In this document: one piece after another, positions 1-5,680 of the stretch | Numbering within the stretch: position 1 is the stretch's first letter | Layout: each line of letters starts with the position of its first letter | Assembly: GCA_910577065.1 (NCBI GenBank) | Contig: CAJTLD010000067.1 | Location: forward strand, 1 to 10,916 | Reading direction: 5' to 3' | Origin: an uncultured Lachnospiraceae bacterium | Lineage (GTDB): Bacteria; Bacillota; Clostridia; Lachnospirales; Lachnospiraceae | DNA length: 10,916 bases | Position numbers and translations under genes: made by a program | The notes under the pieces: model-generated | The model's input: only the letters and a program-made list of their open reading frames with translations | Databases searched by the model: none | Told to the model about the DNA's origin: nothing

Positions 1-305
1 CGTCGTGAGACAGTTCGGTCCCTATCCGGCGTGGGCGCAGGATATCTGAGGGGAGCTGGCCTTAGTACGAGAGGACCGGGCTGGACGGGCCGCTGGTGCA
101 CCTGTTGCCTGCCAAAGGCACAGCAGGGTAGCCAAGCCCGGAAGGGATAAACGCTGAAGGCATCTAAGCGTGAAGCCCCCCTTAAGATGGGATATCCCCC
201 GCGAAAGCGGGTAAGGCCCCTTGAAGACGACAAGGTAGGTAGGGCAGAGGTGGAAGTGCAGCAATGCATGGAGCTGACTGCTACTAATCGGCCGAGGGCT
301 TGACC
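1..305 (+). rRNA. 23S ribosomal RNA, 3' end (partial)
   Basis: This is the last part of a large-subunit rRNA gene, cut by the left edge of the window. It contains the universally conserved sarcin-ricin loop at about 64-77 (AGTACGAGAGGACC), where elongation factors contact the ribosome, and the conserved 3' region ending in GAGGGCTTGACC near 294-305. The exact mature 3' end is estimated to within a few bases. The start of the segment (GTCGTGAGACAGTTCGGTCC) matches the peptidyl-transferase-proximal part of domain V/VI. Translations across it on either strand are not genes. Confidence 0.97.
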
Positions 306-379
306 AAGCGTTTCTCTAATATGTCTTGTATGAAGTTTTGAGGGTATACACTGACAATATGCAAATAGGCGTATAATAT

Positions 380-452
380 AGGGGTATAGTTCAGTTGGCA
401 GAACGTTGGTCTCCAAAACCAAATGTCGAGGGTTCAAGTCCTTCTGCCCCTG
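380..452 (+). tRNA. tRNA-Trp (anticodon CCA)
   Basis: A complete cloverleaf of 73 bases can be folded by hand. The acceptor stem is AGGGGTA (380-386) with TGCCCCT (445-451), and G452 is the discriminator base. The D arm is GTTC/GAAC. The anticodon stem TTGGT/ACCAA closes the loop CTCCAAA with anticodon CCA at 413-415, and the T arm GAGGG/CCTTC closes the TTCAAGT loop. The 3' CCA is not encoded, so it must be added by tRNA nucleotidyltransferase. It lies about 75 bases after the 23S gene and just before a terminator, so it is probably the last gene of the rRNA transcript. Confidence 0.97.
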
Positions 453-455
453 TAA

Positions 456-500
456 AAACCTGATAAAGTCGGATAGATGATTTTATCAGGTTTCTTTTAT
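456..500 (+). terminator. Rho-independent terminator after tRNA-Trp
   Basis: AAACCTGATAAA (456-467) pairs perfectly with TTTATCAGGTTT (482-493) around a 14-base loop and is followed by CTTTTAT. It starts 4 bases after the tRNA and should end the rRNA-tRNA transcript. It sits only about 20 bases in front of the next start codon. Confidence 0.85.
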
Positions 501-520
501 ATTGTTGAGAAGGGAAAAGC

Positions 521-1522
521 ATGAGAAAGATTGTAACGGTGATATTATGTTTGATAATCTGCCTGGAAGGATGCCAAAAATTGCCATTAAACAGTAAAAT
601 GGAAACGGAAACAGAGACGCAGCAGCGCACAGAGGGCGGAGAAGATTTGAATATGACGGAGACAAAATCGGAGACGGAAAATCCGGCACGGATTATCTGC
701 TGGGGCGACAGCCTGACTTTTGGAGAAGGAGGCAACGGCGTGACATTTCCTTCCGTATTGGAGGAGAAGTTAAAGTTAAAAATAGTGAATTATGGCGTAC
801 AGGGAGAAACGGCGCGTCAGATAGGGATTCGCATGGGAGCGTTTCCCATGACTGTGGGAGCTTTTGAGATTCCTGCGGAACAGACTGCAGTGGAAGTAAC
901 GCTCTGGCACTCCGGGGAAGACCCGGTTATGATGCGTTTGGGCGATTGCGGCATAAATCCATGCCATATTTCCGGCATAGAGGGAACGCTTTCTTATCAG
1001 GCCAAAGATAATAAATATTATTTTATCAGATCTGCTCCGGGAAGCGCAGTTTTGGCAGAAGAGGGAACGGCAGTAGAGACTTTTGCGGCAGAAGATAAAA
1101 AAACGTCGGATATTATTATTTTGTTCGCAGGAACAAACCTTGCGCCGGATCGGGATACCGTAGGGGAATTAATCCGCGCTCAAAAGCAGATGTTGGAATT
1201 TTTGGGCTGCGAGCGGTATTTGATTGTCGGATTGACGTCACTTGCCATGGCGCCGGATATTGTTCCGGTGAATCAGGCATTGGCGGAAGAATTTGGAGAG
1301 CATTTTCTGGATGTCCGCGCATACTTGCTTGAGCATGGCCTGGAAGATGCGAAAATAAAGCCGTCCGCCCAGGACGAAAAAGATTTAAAAGCAGGTGAAA
1401 TACCTTCTTCACTTCGCGTGGATATTGTGCATGGAAATGAGGCGTTTTACAGGATAATCGGAGAACAGGTATACCAAAAACTGGACGATATGAATTATAT
1501 TTCGGAAGACGATAAAAAATAA
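521..1522 (+). CDS. SGNH/GDSL-family hydrolase, predicted lipoprotein
   Basis: This encodes a 333-residue predicted surface-anchored esterase or lipase-like hydrolase. Residues 1-18 form a lipoprotein signal peptide ending in LEGC, with Cys18 as the lipidation site; Glu at -2 is slightly off the usual lipobox. An acidic, Thr/Glu-rich linker follows (about 28-54). The SGNH blocks are visible: GDSL at 62-65 with nucleophile Ser64, Gly95 in GVQGET, Asn206 in FAGTN, and the Asp301/His304 pair in VDIVH. A segment of roughly 80 residues between the second and third blocks (about 108-190) looks like a beta-rich insertion. The substrate is unknown; acetylated glycans are a common target of the family, but nothing here decides it. 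The ATG at 521 has an AGAAGGG site 6-8 bases upstream. No convincing promoter is seen between the preceding terminator and the start. Confidence 0.88.
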   Translation: MRKIVTVILCLIICLEGCQKLPLNSKMETETETQQRTEGGEDLNMTETKSETENPARIICWGDSLTFGEGGNGVTFPSVLEEKLKLKIVNYGVQGETARQIGIRMGAFPMTVGAFEIPAEQTAVEVTLWHSGEDPVMMRLGDCGINPCHISGIEGTLSYQAKDNKYYFIRSAPGSAVLAEEGTAVETFAAEDKKTSDIIILFAGTNLAPDRDTVGELIRAQKQMLEFLGCERYLIVGLTSLAMAPDIVPVNQALAEEFGEHFLDVRAYLLEHGLEDAKIKPSAQDEKDLKAGEIPSSLRVDIVHGNEAFYRIIGEQVYQKLDDMNYISEDDKK

Positions 1523-1567
1523 AAATGTGTGTGAACGCTGAATGGAAAGCGTTCACACACATTTTTT
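1521..1567 (+). terminator. Long terminator hairpin between convergent genes
   Basis: ATGTGTGTGAACGCT (1525-1539) pairs without mismatch with AGCGTTCACACACAT (1548-1562) around an 8-base loop. Flanking A and T runs extend the stem, so it reads as a terminator on both strands. It begins at the stop codon of the SGNH gene and ends just beyond the stop codon of the small - strand gene, serving both convergent genes. Confidence 0.9.
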
Positions 1568-1568
1568 G

Positions 1569-1721
1569 TTATAGGAGAATCTTTTTTTTGCTGGCAAGCA
1601 GTTTGGCGCCCGTTATAATAAGCAAAATACCGGAAGCAATGCCGGTTGCCAGAACTGAAATTCCAAGAACCAGATTACAGGTTCCGGAAAAACAGATGGT
1701 TTTGTATACTTTTTCATCCAT
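1569..1721 (-). CDS. Small membrane protein, 50 residues, unknown function
   Basis: The start at 1721 is chosen because TATAAGGAGGG, an almost perfect ribosome binding site, lies 8 bases upstream of that ATG; the in-frame ATG further out at 1760 has none. The protein begins MDEKVYKTICFSG and has one long or two short hydrophobic stretches rich in Gly, Ala, Leu and Ile (about residues 14-42), then a positively charged tail with SKKK. This suits a small inner-membrane protein with a cytoplasmic C-terminus. It has its own promoter and a shared terminator, so it is very likely a real monocistronic gene. Similar small proteins are, to my knowledge, common in Lachnospiraceae without an assigned role. 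No function is proposed. Confidence 0.75.
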   Translation of the reverse strand: MDEKVYKTICFSGTCNLVLGISVLATGIASGILLIITGAKLLASKKKILL

Positions 1722-1750
1722 AAGAAATGCCCTCCTTATATAATAGTTAT

Positions 1751-1779
1751 ATTTTACCATTTCTAATGGGAATATACAA
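1751..1779 (-). promoter_or_regulatory. Promoter of the 50-residue membrane protein gene
   Basis: Read on the - strand, TTGTAT (1779-1774), a 17-base spacer and TAAAAT (1756-1751) match a sigma-A promoter. Transcription would start near 1744, about 22 bases before the start codon, with the AGGAGGG site in between. Confidence 0.7.
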
Positions 1780-1806
1780 ATATTTATTACTCAAGCGTAT
1801 TTGAAA

Positions 1807-1929
1807 TCAATGCCCATTTATTTTTGATATACTCCTGAACTGTTCAAGATACTGCTTTTCATCCAAGTGCGGGATTCCGTCAATGACAAGGTGAACCAGT
1901 TCTGTCCATTTGGGATATAGAGGATTTTT
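1807..1929 (-). pseudogene. Remnant of an unidentified gene (3' end, 40 codons)
   Basis: On the - strand this frame stays open for 40 codons up to a TGA, and reads like the C-terminal tail of a soluble protein: it contains LYPKWTELVHLVIDG and HLDEKQYLEQF. An in-frame stop precedes it immediately and no start codon or ribosome binding site is present, so it is a broken fragment if it was ever coding. I do not recognise the family. It lies at the left margin of the A+T-rich MATE block and may be what is left of a gene cut by an insertion or deletion. Confidence 0.4.
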
Positions 1930-1941
1930 TCACTTTTGGTA

Positions 1942-1970
1942 TTGCTTTTTAGGCTGTTTTAATATATAAT
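1942..1970 (+). promoter_or_regulatory. Promoter of the MATE transporter operon
   Basis: TTGCTT (1942-1947), a 17-base spacer and a perfect TATAAT (1965-1970) give a good sigma-A promoter. Transcription is expected to start near 1977, leaving an RNA leader of about 115 bases before the MATE start codon. Confidence 0.7.
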
Positions 1971-2017
1971 ATTATCTCGGAACCAGCGTTGCTCTTTTGC
2001 CACCGGGTAAAGAGATT

Positions 2018-2041
2018 ATGCGTCAGACTTTCTATCGTTAG
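2018..2041 (+). CDS. Candidate leader peptide MRQTFYR
   Basis: An ATG at 2018 opens a 7-codon frame (MRQTFYR, stop TAG) preceded by the purine-rich GGGTAAAGAG, a modest ribosome binding site that can be hidden in an upstream hairpin. Codons 2-7 make up the 5' arm of the terminator hairpin in front of the MATE gene. The position, rather than the peptide sequence alone, argues for a regulatory role as a ribosome-stalling or translation-sensing leader. It could be a chance frame, since it is very short. Confidence 0.5.
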   Translation: MRQTFYR

Positions 2042-2073
2042 GTCATAGAAGATAGAAAGTTCTGACGTTTTTT
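2021..2073 (+). terminator. Intrinsic terminator inside the MATE leader
   Basis: The hairpin 2021-2036/2051-2067 is followed by six Ts and lies between the MATE promoter and the MATE ribosome binding site. With no gene ending here other than the 7-codon frame, its purpose is most likely conditional premature termination. Confidence 0.8.
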
Positions 2074-2092
2074 ATATTTTAAGGAGATGCAT

Positions 2093-3412
2093 ATGAAGGT
2101 AAAAATACTACTAAAAGAATTTTTTCAATATGTTGTATTAAATATATGTGGCATGGTTGGCTTATCATGTTACATACTTGCTGATACCTTTTTTGTTTCA
2201 AATGGCTTAGGCGCAAATGGTCTGACCGCACTTAATTTAGCCATTCCTATTTATAGCTTTATTCATGGAAGCGGTCTGATGTTCGGAATGGGAGGTGCAA
2301 CAAAATATTCCATTTGCAGAGGGCAAAAAGAATATAATAATGCAAATAAATCTTTTTCAAGCACAATACTCATAATGTCTGCATTAGCTGCCGTTTTTAT
2401 GCTGACAGGTATTTTCTTTTCTGAAAAACTGACAATATTATTAGGCGCTGACAAAGATGTTTTTCATATGACGAAAACGTATTTACAGGTTATTTTACTT
2501 TTTGCCCCGGCATTTATGGCGAATGACACACTGCTCTGCTTCATAAGGAATGACGGAAATCCTAAGTTATCTATGATTGCTATGCTGGTTGGAAGCTTTT
2601 CAAACATTATTTTAGATTATATATTTATTTTTCCCCTTCATATGGGAATATTTGGAGCGGTATTAGCCACAGGGTTAGCGCCTGTTATTAGTTTGATTGT
2701 TTTGTCCGAGCATTGGTTTTCAAAACAAAATCAGTTTCATTTAATACGAATAAATCCGTCCTTTAGGATGACAGGAAATATCATTTCTTTGGGCGTACCG
2801 TCTTTCATCACAGAAATGGCTTCCGGAATTGTAATGATAGTCTATAATGCTATTATTCTGCGCCTGCAAGGGAATATCGGCGTAGCTGCTTATGGTGTAG
2901 TTGCAAACTTATCGCTTGTAGTTGTTTCTATTTTTACTGGGATAGCACAGGGAATGCAGCCAATTTTAAGCAGGGTATATGGATATGGAGAACATGATAG
3001 TCAGAAGCAAATTCTAAAATATGCCTTTAAAACAATGTTGGTTATATCATGCGTCATATATTTGATTTTTATATTATCTGCCAATCCAATCGTCAGCGTA
3101 TTTAACAGTGAACAGAATGTACAGTTACTGCAGATTGCAGTAACAGGATTAAAATTATATTTTACGGCCATTCCATTTGTCGGGTTTAACATCATTATAT
3201 CCGCATATTTTACATCAACAGAACAAGCCCTGCCTGCACAAATCATTTCACTGTCGAGAGGTTTTTTAATTATAATCCCTATGGCGTTTTTCCTGTCTTT
3301 TTTATTAAAAATGACGGGAGTATGGCTGTCTTTTCCAATTACTGAATGTTTTGTCACTTTAACGGGCATTGCGTTATATATTAAATCAGAAAGAGGTAAG
3401 AAAAATGTTTAG
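2093..3412 (+). CDS. MATE-family multidrug efflux transporter
   Basis: This encodes a 439-residue integral membrane protein of the multidrug and toxin extrusion family, which exports cationic drugs and other toxic compounds using a Na+ or H+ gradient. About twelve hydrophobic helices are seen in two similar halves, as usual for the family at this length. The N-terminal part (FFQYVVLNICGMVGLSCYIL, then ADTFFVSNGLG) and the phrase LNLAIPIYSFIHGSGLMFGMGG are typical of the MepA-like branch of MATE proteins. I start at the second ATG (2093), because AAGGAG at 2081-2086 is then 6 bases away; the ATG at 2087 abuts it. Its stop codon overlaps the start of the next gene by 8 bases. The gene is much A+T-richer than its neighbours outside this block, which suggests acquisition by transfer. 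The drug specificity cannot be read from the sequence. Confidence 0.9.
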   Translation: MKVKILLKEFFQYVVLNICGMVGLSCYILADTFFVSNGLGANGLTALNLAIPIYSFIHGSGLMFGMGGATKYSICRGQKEYNNANKSFSSTILIMSALAAVFMLTGIFFSEKLTILLGADKDVFHMTKTYLQVILLFAPAFMANDTLLCFIRNDGNPKLSMIAMLVGSFSNIILDYIFIFPLHMGIFGAVLATGLAPVISLIVLSEHWFSKQNQFHLIRINPSFRMTGNIISLGVPSFITEMASGIVMIVYNAIILRLQGNIGVAAYGVVANLSLVVVSIFTGIAQGMQPILSRVYGYGEHDSQKQILKYAFKTMLVISCVIYLIFILSANPIVSVFNSEQNVQLLQIAVTGLKLYFTAIPFVGFNIIISAYFTSTEQALPAQIISLSRGFLIIIPMAFFLSFLLKMTGVWLSFPITECFVTLTGIALYIKSERGKKNV

Positions 3413-3896
3413 AAAAATGCGAAGGAAAAAACAAATGTTATCCATTGATGAATGTATTGACACTCTGAATAAAGGTACATCTGGTGTACTGGCATTATTG
3501 GGCGATTATGACTATCCATATGCTATTCCGATCAGTTACGTATACTGCAATTCTAAACTATACTTTCACGGTGCAAAAAGCGGTCATAAAATAGACGCAA
3601 TCAACAAATGCTCCAAAGCCTCTTTTTGCGTAATTGACCAAGATAAAATTATGCCCGAAGAATATACCACTTATTATAGAAGTGTTATTGCTTTTGGAAA
3701 TATTCATATCATGGAAAATGAAATTGAAATCAAAAAGGCAATAGATGATTTAGCAAAAAAATACTATCCTGCTGATAATGAAACAGGGCGCAATGCAGAA
3801 ATTGAAAAAGAATGGAAACTTTTATGCATGATAGAATTCTCCATTGAACATTTATCCGGGAAAGAAGCGATTGAATTAGCTAAAGCTAAACAATAA
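3405..3896 (+). CDS. Pyridoxamine 5'-phosphate oxidase-fold flavoprotein, nitroimidazole-resistance-like
   Basis: This encodes 163 residues of the FMN-binding split-barrel (PPOX) superfamily, closest in pattern to the NimA-like group whose members are linked to nitroimidazole reduction and resistance. The family pattern is seen in GVLALLGDYDYPYAIPISYV (about 27-46), LYFHGAKSGHKIDAI (52-66, with His55 and His61), and the later strand YRSVIAFGNIHIM (91-103). The start at 3405 has GAGG 8 bases upstream and overlaps the MATE stop codon, so the two genes are translationally coupled; an upstream TTG at 3369 inside the MATE gene has no such support. The pairing of an efflux pump with a small flavin reductase suggests a shared detoxification role, but the true substrate is unknown and many relatives have no proven resistance activity. 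Confidence 0.85.
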   Translation: MFRKMRRKKQMLSIDECIDTLNKGTSGVLALLGDYDYPYAIPISYVYCNSKLYFHGAKSGHKIDAINKCSKASFCVIDQDKIMPEEYTTYYRSVIAFGNIHIMENEIEIKKAIDDLAKKYYPADNETGRNAEIEKEWKLLCMIEFSIEHLSGKEAIELAKAKQ

Positions 3897-3914
3897 CTTT
3901 CATATCTGATACTA

Positions 3915-4187
3915 TTGACAAGTCAAAATTCTATTTTATGCATAGGAAGTGATAGCATAGGAACATTATTGTTGCTGGAACTTAATGAACAGGAAGAAAA
4001 AGTGATTGATAAAATTATATCGGCAATATCAAAATATGTGTAGTTTCAACCTATACAGATTACACCTACTTCCGTGTTATCATTTCCGGGACTGGAAATC
4101 AGAAAAGAAATGTGGCTGATTTCAGCAGGGAGCAGACAAGGTGAAGCAATGTCGGGGCCAAAATATTGGAAAGATAACAATAAGTAA
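3915..4187 (+). pseudogene. Degraded coding remnants behind the PPOX gene
   Basis: Two consecutive stretches in one frame read like protein but are separated by a stop codon and lack a proper start. The first (to TAG at 4041-4043) includes ILCIGSDSIGTLLLLELNEQ and ends in IDKIISAISKYV. The second (to TAA at 4185-4187) includes ITPTSVLSFPGLEIRKEMWL and ends in GPKYWKDNNK. No ribosome binding site precedes either. I cannot name the parent gene or genes, and the two pieces may come from different proteins. Together with the fragment at 1807-1929 they frame the MATE/PPOX pair and suggest a locus with a history of insertion and decay. No clear terminator is seen after the PPOX gene. Confidence 0.35.
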
Positions 4188-4265
4188 CAATACGATGAAA
4201 ATGCCCGTTTTATAGGCCTTAAATCCATTTCATCTTAAGATTTGTTTAAAGTTTGCTAAAACTGC

Positions 4266-4293
4266 ATGACAATTTCAAAATCTCTGATATAAT
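4266..4293 (+). promoter_or_regulatory. Promoter of the small two-helix membrane protein gene
   Basis: ATGACA (4266-4271), a 16-base spacer and TATAAT (4288-4293) form a good sigma-A promoter about 45 bases before the proposed start codon. Confidence 0.65.
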
Positions 4294-4337
4294 CTCTTTA
4301 TCGGGGAAAACTAATATTAAAAGGTTGGTGACAGAAT

Positions 4338-4601
4338 TTGAGAGAAAGAAAGATAATAAAAGTATTTTTGATTATATCGGCTATGTTCAATGCAGTTTTT
4401 TTCTTTTTGTCGGTTTCGTCCTTGTGTGTGGAAACGGATTTACTGGACAGCGGTTTCCATACGCCCTGGTTTAGCTGGCAGATAGACGCGACAGGGATCT
4501 ATTTTCTGACTGCAGTTTTATGCCTGGTAACGGCACGCCTGATGATGCTGGCGTTTAGCCGGCAGGAAGACGATAATTATGAAGCGCTCATCGAAGGATG
4601 A
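4338..4601 (+). CDS. Small predicted membrane protein, 87 residues, unknown function
   Basis: The frame begins at a TTG (4338) with GGTGA 6 bases upstream and AAAGG a little further out. It has its own promoter and terminator, which together make it a convincing gene. The product starts with a basic segment (MRERKIIK), has two hydrophobic helices (about 8-30 and 52-73) joined by a loop with DSGFHTPWFSWQ, and ends in an acidic tail (RQEDDNYEALIEG). This suits a small membrane protein with both ends in the cytoplasm. The start is uncertain: the next in-frame ATG at 4383 would remove most of the first helix. I do not recognise the family. Confidence 0.65.
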   Translation: MRERKIIKVFLIISAMFNAVFFFLSVSSLCVETDLLDSGFHTPWFSWQIDATGIYFLTAVLCLVTARLMMLAFSRQEDDNYEALIEG

Positions 4602-4620
4602 GCGCTTTTGTTATATTTTT
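4582..4620 (+). terminator. Terminator overlapping the 3' end of the 87-residue gene
   Basis: AAGCGCTCATC (4582-4592) pairs with GATGAGCGCTT (4597-4607) around a GAAG tetraloop, followed by TTGTTATATTTTTT. The stop codon TGA (4599-4601) is inside the 3' arm. It points towards the convergent bioYB operon; on the - strand the T run is poor, so it mainly serves the + strand gene. Confidence 0.85.
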
Positions 4621-4692
4621 TGGAGTTACGAATACGAATAGGGGATATAAAAATGAATGCAAAATGAAACCGCAGGCCAGGCGCTTTGTGCG

Positions 4693-5661
4693 TTATTCCA
4701 GTAAGCCAGGTACAAATCCGCAGTCTGCAATCATCCGCAGATCTTGTTCGACGGTAATGCCGGATGTGGTAAGCATGTCGCCGGAGATAGCGGCATTTGC
4801 TCCGGAAAGAAAACAGGCCTTTCCTTTGTCCGGCATCAGTTGCCTGCCTCCTGCAAGCCGGATAGTAGCTTCGGGAAGCAAAAATCGAAACAGGGCGATC
4901 GTGCGGCAGATTTCGGGGTATTTAAGCGGCGGCTGGTTTTGAAGGGGCGTGCCGGGGATGGGGTTTAATACGTTTACCGGGACGGATCGGATTTTTTGCT
5001 GGCGCAGGGTGAGCGCTAAGTCAATCCGATCTTCCATTGTTTCGCCTAAGCCGATGATTCCGCCGCTGCATACCTGCATTCCGGCTGCTTTGGCTGCCTG
5101 TATCGCTGCAATTTTGTCGGCGGCCGTATGCGTCGTGCAGATATTTGGAAAGAAGTTTTCAGAAGCTTCCAGATTATTATGTACGCGCGACGCTCCTGCC
5201 AACATAAGCTTTTTGTATTGATCTTTTTTTAACAGACCCAAAGAAACGCAGATTTGAATCGTACATCGTTCTTTGATGGTTTTGATTGCGCTGCATAGAT
5301 CGTCAATTTCCGTATCTGTTAATGCGCGCCCGGAAGTGACAATCGAATAACGCAATACGCCGCGGCTGGCATTCCGGACGGCTTCGTTTACGAGCGTACC
5401 CGTATCCAAAAGAGGATATTCTTCAATCTGTGTGTCATAGTAGGCGGATTGTGCGCAGTATTTGCAATTTTCCGGGCAGCGTCCGCTTTTGCCGTTGATA
5501 ATTGTACAGAGGTCAAAAATGTTTCCGCAAAAGTGTATGCGGATCCGGTTTGCCGCTGCGCATATCTCTTTCAGAGGAACGGGAATTAGGGCAAGCGCTT
5601 CTTCTTTTTTGATGCGGATTCCCTGGTATATCTTTTTTTCTAATTGTCTGGCAAAGTCCAT
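4693..5661 (-). CDS. bioB: Biotin synthase, radical SAM, atypical cysteine pattern
   Basis: This encodes a 322-residue biotin synthase, which inserts sulfur into dethiobiotin in the last step of biotin synthesis. The radical-SAM motif CPENCKYC (Cys62, Cys66, Cys69) binds the [4Fe-4S] cluster and SAM. In E. coli BioB the sulfur-donating [2Fe-2S] cluster is held by Cys97, Cys128, Cys188 and Arg260. Here the counterparts appear to be Ser106 (in RYSIVTSG), Cys138 (ICVSLG), Cys198 (QVCSGG) and Arg268 (IRLAGGR). The first ligand is thus replaced by Ser, while additional cysteines Cys45 and Cys52 (FCGNIFDLC) occur just before the radical-SAM motif. The ATG at 5661 follows AAGGAGA by 6 bases; frame extension further upstream runs into bioY and is not used. 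The gap to bioY is 19 bases, so the genes form one operon. The overall identity is secure; the cluster type is inferred. Confidence 0.92.
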   Translation of the reverse strand: MDFARQLEKKIYQGIRIKKEEALALIPVPLKEICAAANRIRIHFCGNIFDLCTIINGKSGRCPENCKYCAQSAYYDTQIEEYPLLDTGTLVNEAVRNASRGVLRYSIVTSGRALTDTEIDDLCSAIKTIKERCTIQICVSLGLLKKDQYKKLMLAGASRVHNNLEASENFFPNICTTHTAADKIAAIQAAKAAGMQVCSGGIIGLGETMEDRIDLALTLRQQKIRSVPVNVLNPIPGTPLQNQPPLKYPEICRTIALFRFLLPEATIRLAGGRQLMPDKGKACFLSGANAAISGDMLTTSGITVEQDLRMIADCGFVPGLLE

Positions 5662-5680
5662 GGCAGTCTCCTTATAATAT

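Larger units (their letters stand above)
1977..2080 (+). promoter_or_regulatory. Candidate transcription attenuator leader of the MATE gene
   Basis: The leader contains two hairpins. The first, CTCTTT (1992-1997) with AAAGAG (2009-2014), covers the purine-rich stretch in front of a short reading frame. The second is a terminator: CGTCAGACTTTCTATC (2021-2036) pairs with 2051-2067, 16 base pairs with one bulged T at 2060, followed by TTTTTT (2068-2073). The 5' arm of the terminator lies wholly inside the 7-codon frame at 2018-2041. A ribosome sitting on that frame would prevent the terminator from forming and let transcription run into the efflux gene. This is the logic of known antibiotic-inducible attenuators; the inducer here is not visible. 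Confidence 0.65.

Noticed and set aside
22..264. 80-codon frame on the - strand across the 23S rRNA
   Set aside because: It is antisense to a conserved rRNA and lacks a ribosome binding site; such frames are known annotation artefacts.
351..377. CTGACA and TATAAT as promoter of tRNA-Trp
   Set aside because: The TATAAT ends only two bases before the mature tRNA, so transcription would start inside the acceptor stem, and the spacer of 15 is short.
391..735. 114-codon frame on the - strand with GAEGLEPSTFGF near one end
   Set aside because: It begins inside the hydrolase gene and runs through the terminator into the tRNA. The GAEGLEPSTFGF phrase is a familiar false translation of tRNA genes.
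1977..2080. Known metabolite riboswitch in the MATE leader
   Set aside because: I could not match the leader to the conserved cores of riboswitch classes I know, and the short reading frame in the terminator arm gives a simpler explanation.
4046..4228. 60-codon - strand frame behind the PPOX gene
   Set aside because: No ribosome binding site or recognisable composition; the + strand of this region reads more like a decayed protein remnant.
4598..5677. Several + strand frames of 70-114 codons opposite bioB
   Set aside because: bioB is clearly coding on the - strand with recognised motifs; these frames have no ribosome binding sites or family resemblance.
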